Shown in pieces: positions 6,532-7,134 of a stretch of 7,134 nt of DNA. The notes under the pieces are model-generated. The model was not told the origin of the DNA and searched no databases. It saw only the letters and a program-made list of their open reading frames with translations. Each line of letters begins with the position of its first letter. Within the stretch, counting starts at the first letter, position 1. Source of the DNA: Betaproteobacteria bacterium (GTDB lineage: Bacteria; Pseudomonadota; Gammaproteobacteria; Burkholderiales; SG8-41); contig JACOVL010000003.1 in the NCBI GenBank assembly GCA_016177355.1, positions 1-7,134 on the forward strand, written 5' to 3'. Made by a program: the position numbers and the translations under genes.

Positions 6532-6597
6532 TCAAATCGTCTCGGCGTCGATTCTGTCGTATTCACGATGCGTTCCGACGAAGCGTATGAACATCAT
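6532..6597 (-). pseudogene. HigB-family toxin remnant (C-terminus only)
   Basis: Read from 6597 down on the minus strand, the codons give MMFIRFVGTHREYDRIDAET-I and a TGA at 6534-6532. This is the C-terminal strand and tail of HigB-type mRNA interferases (RelE fold), whose members typically end in IRFVGTH-x-EYDRIDAxT(I/V). The frame stays open further upstream but reads LRLLPFWERR and then runs into the lpdA 3' end, with none of the rest of the roughly 100-residue toxin. Most of the gene, including the basic catalytic part, is therefore missing and the fragment cannot be an active RNase. It is too short to be called as a gene on its own, but its position just before the HigA fragment makes the identity convincing. 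Confidence 0.78.
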
Positions 6598-6625
6598 GCG
6601 CCGCTCCCAAAATGGGAGCAAGCGC
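6598..6625. repeat. Inverted repeat at the lpdA / higB-remnant junction
   Basis: GCTCCCA (6603-6609) and TGGGAGC (6613-6619) form a perfect 7-bp stem with a 3-base loop. GCGC on both outer sides (6598-6601 and 6622-6625) extends it past a small internal asymmetry. It lies 25 bases after the lpdA stop in the sense of lpdA, so it may end lpdA transcription, but no T-run follows. It also sits where HigB homology begins, so it may mark the deletion or insertion breakpoint. Confidence 0.55.
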
Positions 6626-6649
6626 AGGCTCGCCGCCCGGGTCAGCGCG

Positions 6650-7134
6650 TTACTTCTTCAGCAGGTAGAGGTCGGTGATCGAGCCTTCGGCGATCTCGGC
6701 GGCGAAGAAGAAGGTTTCGGAAAGCGTGGGGTGCGGGTGCACCGTGAGGCCGATGTCGGCGGCATCCGCGCCCATCTCGCAGGCGAGCACGGCTTCGGCG
6801 ATCAGCTCGCCGGCGTTGACACCGGTCATCGCGGCGCCGAGCAGGCGGCGGGTGGTCTTGTCGAAAAGGAGCTTGGTCATCCCCTCGTCGCGGTCCATGG
6901 CGATGGCGCGGCCGCTCGCGGCCCACGGGAACGAAGCTTTCTCGTAAACGGCGCCGCGCGCCTGGAGCTGGGTCTCGGTTTCCCCCATCCACGCGACTTC
7001 GGGATCGGTGTAAGCGACCGACGGGATGGTGCGCGCGTCGAAATAGCTCTTCTGCCCGGCGATCACCTCCGCCGCGGTCTTGCCCTCGTGCGTCGCCTTG
7101 TGCGCGAGCATCGGCTCGCCGCAGACGTCGCCGA
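6650..7134 (-). CDS. lpdA: Dihydrolipoamide dehydrogenase (E3), C-terminal part (5' end outside window)
   Basis: Flavoprotein E3 that reoxidises dihydrolipoyl groups of 2-oxo acid dehydrogenase complexes with NAD+. About 160 codons are in the window. The entering sequence GDVCGEPMLAHKATHEG is the end of the FAD-binding GD motif, followed by the dimerisation domain: PSVAYTDPEVAWMGETE, SGRAIAMDRDEGMTKLLFD and LGAAMTGVNAGELIAEAVLA. VHPHPTLSE holds the catalytic His-Glu pair, corresponding to E. coli Lpd His444/Glu449 in HAHPTLHE with the same spacing. The C-terminus GSITDLYLLKK is a normal family end, so the gene is intact on this side although toxin debris follows it. The redox-active cysteines and any lipoyl domain lie outside. 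Which complex it serves cannot be told. Confidence 0.97.
   Translation of the reverse strand, partial: GDVCGEPMLAHKATHEGKTAAEVIAGQKSYFDARTIPSVAYTDPEVAWMGETETQLQARGAVYEKASFPWAASGRAIAMDRDEGMTKLLFDKTTRRLLGAAMTGVNAGELIAEAVLACEMGADAADIGLTVHPHPTLSETFFFAAEIAEGSITDLYLLKK

Noticed and set aside
6522..6566. Start of the antitoxin remnant at 6566
   Set aside because: The extra 15 residues overlap the HigB tail in another frame and are not HigA-like; the ATG at 6521 matches the family start.
1..7134. A complete undescribed defence, biosynthetic or mobile system
   Set aside because: Every intact gene belongs to a known housekeeping or enzyme family, and the only accessory-type material is the broken higBA module.

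Overview
The window is GC-rich, densely coding DNA with strong G/C bias at third codon positions. It looks like a chromosomal housekeeping region of a Betaproteobacterium (Burkholderiales or Nitrosomonadales type). This rests on the recognisable products and on the order RNB-family RNase, TonB, AroE, MtgA, which I know from that class; the lineage is inferred, not proven. I see no intact mobile element, CRISPR array, tRNA or rRNA.

Layout. Positions 1-3600 hold a tight plus-strand gene run. First is an amidase-signature hydrolase that lacks its 5' end at the window edge. Six bases later comes a YqiA-type alpha/beta-hydrolase esterase. Overlapping that by four bases (ATGA) is a 619-residue RNase II/R-family exoribonuclease. 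A 63-base AT-richer gap (3601-3663) with a small inverted repeat and a sigma70-like promoter candidate precedes tonB. A 69-base gap (4681-4749), largely filled by a 25-bp-arm inverted repeat built of about 7-bp GTTCAAR units, separates tonB from aroE. mtgA follows aroE after 7 bases.

From 6278 to 6649 there is no intact gene. On the minus strand this stretch holds the debris of a HigBA-type toxin-antitoxin module: the last 20 or so residues of a HigB-like toxin, a stop, a 10-base spacer, then a HigA-like antitoxin N-terminus that loses family resemblance after about 36 residues. The 3' end of a dihydrolipoamide dehydrogenase gene (lpdA) enters on the minus strand from 7134 to 6650, convergent with mtgA.

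How they fit together. Most intact genes are housekeeping: AroE (shikimate pathway), MtgA (peptidoglycan glycan-strand polymerisation), an exoribonuclease (RNA turnover), Lpd (2-oxo acid dehydrogenase E3) and TonB (energy for outer-membrane transport). They form adjacent transcription units rather than one pathway. I found no clearly new multi-gene system. The points most worth a second look are the higBA remnant with an unexplained antitoxin tail, the hairpin ending one base before the aroE ATG, and the tonB promoter candidate that conflicts with the most upstream tonB start.
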